Shown: one piece after another, positions 8,058-16,676 of the stretch
How the letters are laid out: each line of letters begins with the position of its first letter
Position numbering within the stretch: the stretch's first letter is position 1
Source of the DNA: Halorubrum salsamenti
Lineage (GTDB): Archaea > Halobacteriota > Halobacteria > Halobacteriales > Haloferacaceae
DNA: 64,000 bases
Direction: 5' to 3'
Assembly (NCBI RefSeq): GCF_007671685.1
Contig: NZ_VCNL01000005.1
Span: 124,001 to 188,000 of the forward strand
Notes under the pieces: generated by a model
What the model saw: the letters and a program-made list of their open reading frames with translations, nothing else
What the model was told of the DNA's origin: nothing
The model's database searches: none
Position numbers and translations under genes: made by a program

Positions 8058-10922
8058 ATGCAAGACAACAATCAGACGTTCGAGCAAGACGACGCAAGCG
8101 AAGTGGCTGAAACATCACGGCGAGGGTTCCTCAAGGGAATCGGTGTCGTAGCCGGTGGGAGCTTCCTCCAGATGGATGGGTTGGATATCGTTGATGACCC
8201 CATCGGATCGTACGATTACCGGGAGTGGGAGGATCTCTACCGTGAGCAATGGGATTGGGATTCGAAAGCCCGCAGTACACACAGCGTCAACTGTACCGGG
8301 AGTTGTTCTTGGGAAGTGTACGTCCGTAACGGACAAATCTGGCGGGAGGACCAAGCAGCGGACTACCCGGTGTTTGATGAGGACTCTCCCAACCCCAATC
8401 CACGAGGCTGTCAGAAAGGAGCCTGTTACTCGGACTACGTCAATGCGGATCAACGTGTGCTCCACCCGCTGCGTCGGACCGGCGAACGCGGTGAGGGGAA
8501 ATGGGAGCGGATCAGTTGGGATGAGGCCCTCACCGAGATCGCAGAAGAGGTGATCGATACCGTCCAAGACGAAGAGTACGATGCGATCAGTGCGTTTACT
8601 CCCATCCCAGCGATGTCACCGGTTTCGTACGCGAGTGGTACCAGACTGACACGGTTACTTGGAGGGGTTGCTCACTCGTTCTACGACTGGTATTCGGACC
8701 TCCCGCCGGGACAGCCGATCACCTGGGGTACCCAGACCGATAATGCCGAGAGCGCCGACTGGTACCACGCGGACTACATAATCGCGTGGGGTTCGAACAT
8801 CAACGTCACGCGAATCCCCGACGCGAAGTACTTCCTCGACGCAGCGTACAACGGGACGAAACGAGTCGGCGTCTTCACGGACTACTCACAGACGGCGATC
8901 CACTGTGACGACTGGCTCAGCCCTGACGCCGGGAGCGACCCGGCACTTGCTCTGGGCATGGCACAGACGATTGTATCGGAGGACATGTATGACGAAGCAC
9001 ACCTGAAAGAGCAGACAGACATGCCGCTGCTCGTCAGAGAAGACACCGGTAAGTTCCTCCGTGCAAGCGAGGTCCCCGGCCTCGATGTCGATGCCGATAG
9101 ACCCGATCACGTCTTTGTCATGCGAGACGAGGAAGGAGACCTCCGGGTTGCACCGGGTTCACTCGGGATGCGTGACGGGCAACACGATGACTCGGTGAGC
9201 ATCGAACTCGGATTCGACCCACGGCTGGCTGTCGAGGAAACGATTTCGACCGCGGACGCCGACGAGGTCCGAGTTCGCTCGGTGTGGAATCGTTTGCTCG
9301 ACGAGCTGTCGAACTACACGCCGGACGTCGTCCACGAGATCACAGCGGTCGGGTCGGAGACCTACCAGGAGGTCGCTCGCGAATTCGCGCAGGCCGATCG
9401 CGCGAAGGTTATCCACGGGAAGGGTGTCAACGACTGGTATCACAATGACCTGGGCAACCGAGCGATCCAGTTGCTCGTCACCCTCACGGGGAATCTCGGC
9501 CGGAAAGGAACTGGGCTGGATCACTATGTCGGCCAAGAGAAAATCTGGACGTACGAGGGATGGAGTAAATTAAATTCACCCGTTCCGGGTCGCAATGTCC
9601 CGACGACACTGTGGACATATTACCATTGTGATGTATTAGCAAACGCCGACCCGGAGACGCGCCAACGCGTGCAGGAGGCCATCGATAACGACTGGATGCC
9701 AGTGTATCCCGCGGAACGCGAGGACGGCACCCGGCCGGATCCGCGGGTGATGTTCATCTGGCGAGGCAACTATTTCAACCAAGCAAAGGGGAACGTGGCG
9801 GTTGAAGAGCAGCTCTGGCCGAAACTGGACCTCGTCGTGGACATCAATTTCCGCATGGATTCGTCGGCGCTGTATTCGGATATCGTCCTGCCAACGGCCA
9901 GTCACTACGAGAAACACGACCTCTCGATGACGGACATGCACAGCTACGTCCATCCGTTTACGCCCGCTGTCGAACCCTTGGGTGAGGCGAAAACCGACTG
10001 GCAGATCTTCCGTGAATTAGCCGCCAAGATCCAAGAGCTCGCATCTGAACGCGACGACGTCGAGCCGATCGCGGATCGCCAGTTCGACAGGGAGATCGAC
10101 CTGGAATCGGTCCACGACGATTACGTACGGAACTGGGAGACGGACGAAGCAAACGCTTTAGAAGACGACAAGGCCGCTGCCGAGTATATCCTCGAAAACT
10201 CGGAGGAGACGAACCCGTCCGAGAGCGACGAACAGATCACCTTCGATAGTATAGATGAGCAGCCACAGCGGGTCGCGGCAGTCGGCGACCACTGGACGTC
10301 CGATCTCGTCGAAGGTGAACCATACACCCCGTGGCAGCGCTACGTCCAAGATAAAAATCCGTGGCCGACGTTTACCGGCCGCCAGCAGTACTATATCGAT
10401 CACGACTGGTATCTCGAACTGGGGGAGGAGTTGCCGACGCACAAGGACCCACCGACACTGCAGGACAAGTCCGAGTACCCACTCAATTACACAACGCCAC
10501 ACGGTCGGTGGTCGATCCACTCGACGTGGCGCGATAATGAGAAGATGCTCCGACTGCAACGGGGCGAACCGGTCGTCCACCTGAATCCCGACGATATGGA
10601 AGCACGGGGGATTGAAGACGGCGATACGGTTCGGATATACAATGATCTGGGAAGCATCGAGGTGCAAGCAAAGCGGTATCCGAGCGGTGAACCCGGCACA
10701 GCGCGAATGTACTTCGCGTGGGAACGGTTCCAGTTCCCTGAGCGAGGGAACTTCAATTCACTCGTGCCGCTGTATATGAAGCCGACACAGCTGATTCAGT
10801 ACCCGGAAGACACCGGCGAACATCTTGAGTTCCGACCCAATTACTGGGGCCCGACTGGTGTCAACAGTGATGTTCGCGTCGACGTTGAGCACGTTGCAGA
10901 CGGTCCCGGAGGTGACAACTGA
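8058..10922 (+). CDS. narG: respiratory nitrate reductase catalytic subunit NarG (outward-facing)
   Basis: 954-aa molybdopterin (bis-MGD) oxidoreductase that reduces nitrate to nitrite. The Tat motif SRRGFLKGIG (Arg21-Arg22) shows export, so the active site is outside the membrane. The FS0 [4Fe-4S] ligands read His75-x3-Cys79-x3-Cys83-x34-Cys118; His as first ligand is typical of NarG. The segment AESADWYHADYIIAWGSN matches the region supplying the Asp ligand to Mo in this family. Molybdopterin-binding and C-terminal domains continue to the end. Stop overlaps narH by one base (TGATG). Length is close to other archaeal NarG proteins. Confidence 0.96.
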   Translation: MQDNNQTFEQDDASEVAETSRRGFLKGIGVVAGGSFLQMDGLDIVDDPIGSYDYREWEDLYREQWDWDSKARSTHSVNCTGSCSWEVYVRNGQIWREDQAADYPVFDEDSPNPNPRGCQKGACYSDYVNADQRVLHPLRRTGERGEGKWERISWDEALTEIAEEVIDTVQDEEYDAISAFTPIPAMSPVSYASGTRLTRLLGGVAHSFYDWYSDLPPGQPITWGTQTDNAESADWYHADYIIAWGSNINVTRIPDAKYFLDAAYNGTKRVGVFTDYSQTAIHCDDWLSPDAGSDPALALGMAQTIVSEDMYDEAHLKEQTDMPLLVREDTGKFLRASEVPGLDVDADRPDHVFVMRDEEGDLRVAPGSLGMRDGQHDDSVSIELGFDPRLAVEETISTADADEVRVRSVWNRLLDELSNYTPDVVHEITAVGSETYQEVAREFAQADRAKVIHGKGVNDWYHNDLGNRAIQLLVTLTGNLGRKGTGLDHYVGQEKIWTYEGWSKLNSPVPGRNVPTTLWTYYHCDVLANADPETRQRVQEAIDNDWMPVYPAEREDGTRPDPRVMFIWRGNYFNQAKGNVAVEEQLWPKLDLVVDINFRMDSSALYSDIVLPTASHYEKHDLSMTDMHSYVHPFTPAVEPLGEAKTDWQIFRELAAKIQELASERDDVEPIADRQFDREIDLESVHDDYVRNWETDEANALEDDKAAAEYILENSEETNPSESDEQITFDSIDEQPQRVAAVGDHWTSDLVEGEPYTPWQRYVQDKNPWPTFTGRQQYYIDHDWYLELGEELPTHKDPPTLQDKSEYPLNYTTPHGRWSIHSTWRDNEKMLRLQRGEPVVHLNPDDMEARGIEDGDTVRIYNDLGSIEVQAKRYPSGEPGTARMYFAWERFQFPERGNFNSLVPLYMKPTQLIQYPEDTGEHLEFRPNYWGPTGVNSDVRVDVEHVADGPGGDN

Positions 10923-12022
10923 TGAGTTCCCACAGTAGTCGTAACGAAACCGTCGATCTCGCGGACGGAGTCGATCATCAAGTCGCAATGGTGATGGACC
11001 TGAACAAGTGTATCGGCTGTCAGACCTGCACCATCGCCTGTAAAACGAACTGGACGGACAGCGGTGGCCGCGAGTATATGTATTGGAACAACGTGGAAAC
11101 CAAACCCGGTGCCGGATATCCGAAGGATTGGGAGGAGTTAGGCGGTGGCTGGGATGACGAGGGAGAGGAACGAACGCCTGGGGAACTCCCTGAGCAGGAC
11201 GATTACGGCGCGCCGTGGGATTTCAACCACGAACAGATCATGTACGAGGGGAGCGACGAACCGCTCCGACCGATGGACGACGCTGCCGATTGGGCACCAA
11301 ACTGGGATGAAGATGAGGGCGCTGGCGAATATCCCAACTCGTATTATTTCTACCTCCCCCGGATCTGCAACCACTGTACGCATCCGTCTTGTGTGGAAGC
11401 CTGCCCTCGGTCCGCGTTATACAAGCGAGAAGAGGATGGTATCGTCCTCGTCGACCAAGATCGGTGTCGGGGGTACCGCTACTGTGTCGAGGGGTGTCCA
11501 TACAAGAAAGTCTACTACAACGCGATGAAGAAGAAATCGGAAAAATGCATCTTCTGCTACCCCCGAATCGAGGGCGAGGGTCCGGAAGGTGAGGTACGTG
11601 GACCTGCGTGTGCGGAGGACTGTCCGCCACAGCTTCGCATGGTCGGATATCTCGATGACGAAGACGGACCGATCCACAAGCTAGTTAACGAGTATGAAGT
11701 CGCCGTGCGGCTACATCCCGAGTTCCGCACGGAGCCGAACGTCTACTACATCCCGCCGTTCGCGCCACCGACGCATACTCAAGCCGGTGAGTCTACCGAC
11801 GAGGAGCCACCGACGCATACTCAAGCCGGTGAGTCTACCGACGAGGAGCGTATTCCACGGGAGTATCTCGAAGAGCTGTTCGGCCCGCAAGTGCATGACG
11901 CACTCGACACAATCAATCGAGAGCGAGAGCGGGTTCGACGCGGCGGCGAGAGTGAACTCATGGAGCTTCTGAACAGTGACAGATCCGAAAAATACCGGTT
12001 GGAGGTATTCAATGAAGCGTAA
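10922..12022 (+). CDS. narH: nitrate reductase electron-transfer subunit NarH
   Basis: 366-aa four-cluster ferredoxin-type subunit that passes electrons to NarG. The first cluster motif is CIGCQTCTIAC (Cys30/33/36/40). Further groups are CNHCTHPSCVEACP, CRGYRYCVEGCP and CIFCYP with CAEDCP. The group CRGYRYC has an aromatic residue where a ferredoxin would have Cys, as in NarH proteins that hold a [3Fe-4S] cluster (Trp in E. coli, Tyr here). It has no signal peptide, so co-export with NarG is expected. A perfect in-frame 42-bp duplication sits near the C-terminus. It overlaps the next gene by 11 nt. Confidence 0.95.
   Translation: MSSHSSRNETVDLADGVDHQVAMVMDLNKCIGCQTCTIACKTNWTDSGGREYMYWNNVETKPGAGYPKDWEELGGGWDDEGEERTPGELPEQDDYGAPWDFNHEQIMYEGSDEPLRPMDDAADWAPNWDEDEGAGEYPNSYYFYLPRICNHCTHPSCVEACPRSALYKREEDGIVLVDQDRCRGYRYCVEGCPYKKVYYNAMKKKSEKCIFCYPRIEGEGPEGEVRGPACAEDCPPQLRMVGYLDDEDGPIHKLVNEYEVAVRLHPEFRTEPNVYYIPPFAPPTHTQAGESTDEEPPTHTQAGESTDEERIPREYLEELFGPQVHDALDTINRERERVRRGGESELMELLNSDRSEKYRLEVFNEA
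11765..11848 (+). repeat. perfect 42-bp tandem duplication inside narH
   Basis: Copies at 11765-11806 and 11807-11848 are identical base for base and in frame. Each encodes PPTHTQAGESTDEE. They lie in an acidic linker after the cluster domain. Identity at synonymous positions implies a recent duplication or active slippage. Confidence 0.97.
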
Positions 12023-12827
12023 CGAGCTCCTGCTGGTCGGTGTACTGGCCACCCTTATCGCTGGGGCAGCAGTACTGCTGCCGCCGATCGCCGAAGCCCA
12101 AACTGAAAGCGGAGTCCCGGTCGAATACGTTGACAATACCAACGGACTGGAAACCCCAACCGGAAGTGGTTGGGAGGAGATCCAAACGGCGACACTCCCA
12201 CTCAGCAGTGCGGGTGCGGATGTCCCCTCCGCCAACGATGTTACTGTCGAGCAGATCCAAGTAAAGGCCGTTCGCACTAACAGCCAGATCCGCATTCGAA
12301 TGTCGTGGACGGATCCGACACGAGATATGTCCGAATCAAGCGTTCGTGAGTTCGATGATAACGTCGCTATTCAGCTCCCTGCCGATGGGGAAGAAGAACC
12401 CCCTATTGCGATGGGCAGCCCGGAGAACCCGGTGAACATCTGGTACTGGTCCGGCAGCGGAAACTCAGAAGAGCTCCTCGCTGGCGGGCCTGGGACTACG
12501 ACGCCAGTTAATGAAAGCACGCTACGCACCGAACAAGCGTACGAGAACGGCCGGTGGCACGTCATGTTTACTCGACCGCTCGACCCTCGTGGCGACGCCC
12601 GGACGACAATTCCACGTGAGGCCACTGATCTCAATATTGCGTTCGCCGTCTGGAATGGGTCGAACATGGAAGTCGCAGGACAGAAGTCAGCCAGCCAGTG
12701 GCACCGGTTGGCCGTGAGTTCCGGCCCACCACCCTACGAGAGGTTCCTGTGGGTCGTAGCCGGTGTCATGATCGTCGTTACGACTCTCTTGACCATCGAA
12801 GGGATTCGACGGACGGGTGGTGAGTGA
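12012..12827 (+). CDS. haem-b-type gamma subunit homologue of nitrate/ethylbenzene reductases
   Basis: 271-aa protein with an N-terminal signal (MKRNELLLVGVLATLIAG), a large exposed domain and a C-terminal membrane anchor. The domain resembles the cytochrome-b-like gamma subunits of ethylbenzene dehydrogenase and archaeal nitrate reductase (IRIRMSWTDPTRD, later WHVMFTRPLD and LNIAFAVWNG). These bind one haem b and link NarGH to its electron donor. ATG 12012 lies inside the narH end, and the stop overlaps narJ (GTGA). It probably anchors NarGH on the outer face and receives electrons from the Rieske/cytochrome b pair (inference). Confidence 0.75.
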   Translation: MKRNELLLVGVLATLIAGAAVLLPPIAEAQTESGVPVEYVDNTNGLETPTGSGWEEIQTATLPLSSAGADVPSANDVTVEQIQVKAVRTNSQIRIRMSWTDPTRDMSESSVREFDDNVAIQLPADGEEEPPIAMGSPENPVNIWYWSGSGNSEELLAGGPGTTTPVNESTLRTEQAYENGRWHVMFTRPLDPRGDARTTIPREATDLNIAFAVWNGSNMEVAGQKSASQWHRLAVSSGPPPYERFLWVVAGVMIVVTTLLTIEGIRRTGGE

Positions 12828-13570
12828 CCATGGCTGCTGAGGAGTCGCCTGAAATGCTCACGTATCGGCCAGCGACCCTGCCTGAGGGAGTTGCTCCGGA
12901 GCCGAGTGCACGAGGGGCGGTATACTCGCTGTGCAGCCGGATTTTCACCGACCCCGACGATGACCTATATACGCTGCTCGCCGATGGGGCAGTAACCGAG
13001 GAGTGTCGAGATCTCCTCGATCAAACGACGCTGTCGGTGGACCCTCCGGATCTCACCGTATCTGAGGACCACGAAACGCTATCAGCCAGATTCAACGATC
13101 TCTTCGTAATCGGGTACTCCGAGGTCGTCGACAAGACTGATGGCACGATGAATAACCGAGGGCCGCCCGTCTCGCTGTACGAATCCGATTATCGGTCGGA
13201 GATCTCGTGGAACGAAGTAAACGTGGATTTAGCTCGTGCCTACGAGTTTTTCGGCTGTGAGGTCGACTCGGAGATTCGCCGCAACCACGATCACCTCAAA
13301 TTAGAACTCGAGTTCATGAGCTACCTTTGTCGGCGGGAAGCAGCCGTTGATCCCGGGGTCGCCGCCGCCCGTATCGACTTCCACGACCGGCATCTCCGGG
13401 TTTTCGCCGATGGGTTGGCGAACGCCGTGGCCGACGAACCGGGTACCGGTCTCTTCGGTCGAGCGGCCGACTTCCTCGATCGGTTTTCGAAGGCCGATAT
13501 CGAAGAGTTGGCGACACGAGGGGTCGACGCCCCGACCGCCCGAGACGGAGGCGGATCAACCAATGAGTAA
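12824..13570 (+). CDS. narJ: nitrate reductase assembly chaperone NarJ/TorD family
   Basis: 248-aa soluble, largely helical acidic protein of the TorD/DmsD/NarJ family. It is needed to insert the molybdenum cofactor into NarG and hold it back from Tat export until complete. Family-like features are the YSLCSRIFTDP start of the helical domain, YESDYRSE and the ELEFMSYLCRREA helix. GTG 12824 couples to the preceding stop (GTGA); ATG 12830 is an equally good start two codons downstream. The end overlaps the next gene by 8 nt. Confidence 0.88.
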   Translation: MTMAAEESPEMLTYRPATLPEGVAPEPSARGAVYSLCSRIFTDPDDDLYTLLADGAVTEECRDLLDQTTLSVDPPDLTVSEDHETLSARFNDLFVIGYSEVVDKTDGTMNNRGPPVSLYESDYRSEISWNEVNVDLARAYEFFGCEVDSEIRRNHDHLKLELEFMSYLCRREAAVDPGVAAARIDFHDRHLRVFADGLANAVADEPGTGLFGRAADFLDRFSKADIEELATRGVDAPTARDGGGSTNE

Positions 13571-14456
13571 CGAACCGATGACCGGAACCGACCCATACGG
13601 GCATCCAGTTGTGGATCGCCTACGTACCGAGCAGAGTTCAGTAGTTGTCGGGGCGGCGGTGGTCGCCGCCGTGTCAGTTCTCGGACAAACCGGCCTCACG
13701 ATCGCTGGAAACCTCCCGTTTGACCCGATGTCCGGACTCTCACTCCTCGACGGTCTCTTTTCGATCATCACTCCGCTCAGTTTGTTCGCGGCTGCCGGCG
13801 CGATCGCGTTCACCGTCAACAATTCTTTAGTTAAAGTAGGGCTTCTATTCACCGCGGCCTTTGTCATTCTCGGATCGATTTCACCGGCAGCGGGGTTACC
13901 GGCCGTCCTCGGTGTCATCATCGGCGGGACCGTCTCACTATTCGGGGCCGTCCAGCGGGAGGTAACCGCCGGGTCCCACCGACAGGTACCGCTCGTAGGT
14001 AGTGCGATTCTCGGGATTACCGTTTCGTTAGGCGGGACAGTCGGAGTCGCACCCGGTGGAGCACAGGCGGTCGGCGTCGGTGCCACACTGGTTGCGATCG
14101 CGCTGCTCGGCCTTGAGATGCCGGTCGACCGTCCTTCAGTTTCAGTTGGCCTCATCGCCGCTGTAGGCGTCCTTTCGGTTGGGACATGGGCCCCGTTTGT
14201 GACTGGCGCGACGCTTCTCGTTGGCTTCTCGATAACGAATATCCCCGTCCTCGTCGTGGCTGTCGCAGTCCTTGGCGGGGTAACAGCTCTCACGTCGGCC
14301 GTTCGTAACCGTGTCCCGCTTCCAGTCGCCGGCTGTGTGCTGTGTTTGTTCTCTGGCATCCCCACGACACCTGCAAGTGCAGCCGCGCTGGTGATTGGCC
14401 TCACATCGATTATGTGTCGGGAAGCGCTAGCCCACCAGAGAGGTGAGTTTGCATGA
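13563..14456 (+). CDS. polytopic membrane protein of the nar cluster, unknown function
   Basis: 297-aa protein with about nine hydrophobic segments rich in Gly, Ala and Val, and no motif I can assign. ATG 13563 overlaps the narJ stop by 8 nt, and the HEAT-repeat gene begins in an ATGA overlap with its stop, so it is translated as part of the nar operon. The open frame continues upstream into narJ, but that part is out-of-frame coding. Transport or membrane assembly is conceivable. It does not look like a NarK transporter. Confidence 0.7.
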   Translation: MSNEPMTGTDPYGHPVVDRLRTEQSSVVVGAAVVAAVSVLGQTGLTIAGNLPFDPMSGLSLLDGLFSIITPLSLFAAAGAIAFTVNNSLVKVGLLFTAAFVILGSISPAAGLPAVLGVIIGGTVSLFGAVQREVTAGSHRQVPLVGSAILGITVSLGGTVGVAPGGAQAVGVGATLVAIALLGLEMPVDRPSVSVGLIAAVGVLSVGTWAPFVTGATLLVGFSITNIPVLVVAVAVLGGVTALTSAVRNRVPLPVAGCVLCLFSGIPTTPASAAALVIGLTSIMCREALAHQRGEFA

Positions 14457-15289
14457 GAGATCGCGAAGAGGCTACCGATGGGCCGACGGATCCCCGTGTT
14501 CATCCGGAGGAAAGTCCCGGCTTCGGTGAGGAATCCGACGGGTTAGAAGACATCGAGGTAAGCAGGGACGTTACGATTGGGGAGGCGACACCGCGGGAGT
14601 TACAAGCGACCGACATATCGCCGCTCGTCGGGACGGAGGCAGCGGAAAAGATCACCGCGCTCAAATCCGAGGACATCGTCGACCGCCGTCGAGCGGCTCT
14701 GGCTCTCGGAGAGGAAGAGGCCGCAGATCTCATCCTCGATGCGCTAATCAATATCGGGTTAGCCGACGACGACGCCGATGTAAGGCAGTTCTCGGTAGAA
14801 TCACTCGGCGATCTCGGCGGCGAGCGTGCCGCTGAGGCCGCCGTGGGGACACTCTCGGACCCGAACCCATGGGTTCGCTCCGAGGCGCTCATCGCGCTTG
14901 ACAAGATCGATAGAGAACAATACGCGACGACGATCGAGGCATCGCTTGCGGACGAACATCACGCCGTTCGCCGAAACGCCGCTGTATCCTTATTCAAGCT
15001 TCGGGGGACCGATACGAAGGAGATCCTATTGTCACAGACACAGGACGACAGTGAGCGTGTCAGAGAGTGGGCTGCACACTTACTCGCGGGAATCCCCGGT
15101 GAAGACGTCGAACACCGGCTCCGTGAGATAGCCAACGATGAGTCCGAACCGAAAGTGGTCAGATCGACTGCCGCCCGATCAATCGAAGAGGAACCGGGCG
15201 CGTTCCGGCGGCAATTCACTGGCGGTACGGAAGGTGCGACCGGTGGAGACCCCACGAAAAACCGACTGAACAAGAAACCCGATTTCTAA
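14453..15289 (+). CDS. HEAT-repeat protein
   Basis: 278-aa soluble acidic protein. From about residue 65 it is built of roughly 30-residue helical repeats typical of HEAT/PBS-lyase scaffolds, e.g. DDADVRQFSVESLGDLGG, DPNPWVRSEALIALDKI and DEHHAVRRNAAVSLFKL. Such repeats make protein-protein surfaces and carry no catalysis of their own. It is coupled on both sides: ATGA with the membrane protein, TAATG with the Mrp ATPase. This suggests a helper in cofactor delivery or complex assembly (inference). Confidence 0.85.
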   Translation: MRDREEATDGPTDPRVHPEESPGFGEESDGLEDIEVSRDVTIGEATPRELQATDISPLVGTEAAEKITALKSEDIVDRRRAALALGEEEAADLILDALINIGLADDDADVRQFSVESLGDLGGERAAEAAVGTLSDPNPWVRSEALIALDKIDREQYATTIEASLADEHHAVRRNAAVSLFKLRGTDTKEILLSQTQDDSERVREWAAHLLAGIPGEDVEHRLREIANDESEPKVVRSTAARSIEEEPGAFRRQFTGGTEGATGGDPTKNRLNKKPDF

Positions 15290-16557
15290 TGTCATCGAAA
15301 GCCCCGAGCGACGAGGCAGTACAGGACGATGTTGAAGCCAAACTACGGACCGTCCGTGACCCAGAGGCGGACGTCTCGGTCTTCGAGGCCGGGTTAATAG
15401 AGAATATCCACACGACAGACGGAACCGTCATCATAGAGGTCGATTTACACGATTTCCCACCACAGGAGGCGGAATCAGTGACAGCCACACTTGTCAAGGC
15501 GGCTTCCGAGGTAGAGGGCGTACGACGTGCCCACGTTGAGCAGGTCCCGTCTCGGCCCGACACCGCTGATCGAAAAGCCGGGATCGGTACCGCAGATCGT
15601 GTGATTGCTGTCGCCAGTGCCAAAGGCGGCGTTGGAAAGTCGACTATCGCAACCGGGCTTGCTCGGTCCCTCTCCGCGGCCGGCGAATCCGTCGGTCTCT
15701 TTGACGCCGATATTCACGGGCCCAACGTCCCGGAACTACTGGAGGTGAGTGGTCCCGTACATTCCGACGATACCGGGAACCCGATACCGGTCGAAAAACG
15801 GGGGATCGAGATAATGAGTGTCGGGTTGATGTCCGATTCGGCTCCACTAGCATGGCGCGGGGCGATGGCTCATGACGCACTTTCGGAGTTATTTGACGAT
15901 ACGAGTTGGCACGATCCGGAGACGATTGTTATCGATCTCCCGCCCGGAACGGGGGACATCGCGCTGACAACGTTGGAAGCGGTACCCATCGACGGGGTCG
16001 TCTTCGTGACGACTCCGTTTCACGCCGCGGTCTCGGATACGCATCGCTCGCTACAACTGTTCGAGGAGAATGACGTCCCCGTGCTCGGTATCGTCTCGAA
16101 TATGGGTGAATTCGTTTGCGAGAACTGCGGCGAACCCCACGACCTGTTCAGTGATAGCGATCCGATAGGTGCATTAAATAGACCCATCTTGGCAGAGTTA
16201 CCGTTCGACGAACAGTTCCAGGAGTTCCCCACGGTTGCAGACGAAGCGTTGCCCGGGGCGTTGCGGTCGCTCGGTGACGCGGTCTCCGAACGATACGAGG
16301 AGATCTGGTCCGTAGACACACCGCCCGAGGCGATCGATCTCAGAGGCATGGATGCCGAAACGCGATACGAGGCTATCGAGACTCACTTCTCTGAGGCTAA
16401 TGCGGGGGAAACACTGTACGTCGTCAGTGATAGAGATCCCTCCCCGTTACAGTCACATCTCATCGATCTGAGTGATAGCGTCGAATCACTTGATCGATTC
16501 GAGGTTAAAAAACAGAACCCAGAAACGTGGCTGGTACGCACCGTCTGTCCGTCATAA
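15289..16557 (+). CDS. Mrp/NBP35-type Fe-S carrier ATPase fused to a DUF2249-like domain
   Basis: 422-aa three-part protein. Residues about 10-85 resemble a MIP18/DUF59 domain. Residues 105-330 are the P-loop ATPase, with the deviant Walker A SAKGGVGKST (110-119), the switch region FDADIHGPNVPE and a CENC pair that in Mrp proteins binds an Fe-S cluster between two subunits. Residues about 335-422 (IDLRGMDAETRYEAIETHF ... WLVRTVCP) read like a DUF2249 domain. Mrp proteins transfer Fe-S clusters to apo-enzymes. As last gene of the nar operon it could load NarG, NarH or the Rieske protein. The fusion is unusual. Confidence 0.85.
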   Translation: MSSKAPSDEAVQDDVEAKLRTVRDPEADVSVFEAGLIENIHTTDGTVIIEVDLHDFPPQEAESVTATLVKAASEVEGVRRAHVEQVPSRPDTADRKAGIGTADRVIAVASAKGGVGKSTIATGLARSLSAAGESVGLFDADIHGPNVPELLEVSGPVHSDDTGNPIPVEKRGIEIMSVGLMSDSAPLAWRGAMAHDALSELFDDTSWHDPETIVIDLPPGTGDIALTTLEAVPIDGVVFVTTPFHAAVSDTHRSLQLFEENDVPVLGIVSNMGEFVCENCGEPHDLFSDSDPIGALNRPILAELPFDEQFQEFPTVADEALPGALRSLGDAVSERYEEIWSVDTPPEAIDLRGMDAETRYEAIETHFSEANAGETLYVVSDRDPSPLQSHLIDLSDSVESLDRFEVKKQNPETWLVRTVCPS

Positions 16558-16676
16558 CAATTTCGGGGACCCACGATCCTATATCAAAAAAGATTCCCAA
16601 GGTGCGGCCCGATCGACGCACCGATCGCCGTTAACCCGACAGTGACGACCCTCGGGAGGCCGTCACAGTATCGAAT

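Noticed and set aside
13563-14456. NarK-type nitrate transporter
   Set aside because: No major-facilitator signature, too short, and an outward-facing NarG does not need nitrate import.
16558-16676. Bidirectional terminator between the nar cluster and phoX
   Set aside because: Only a short A-run was seen and no stable stem with a T-tract.
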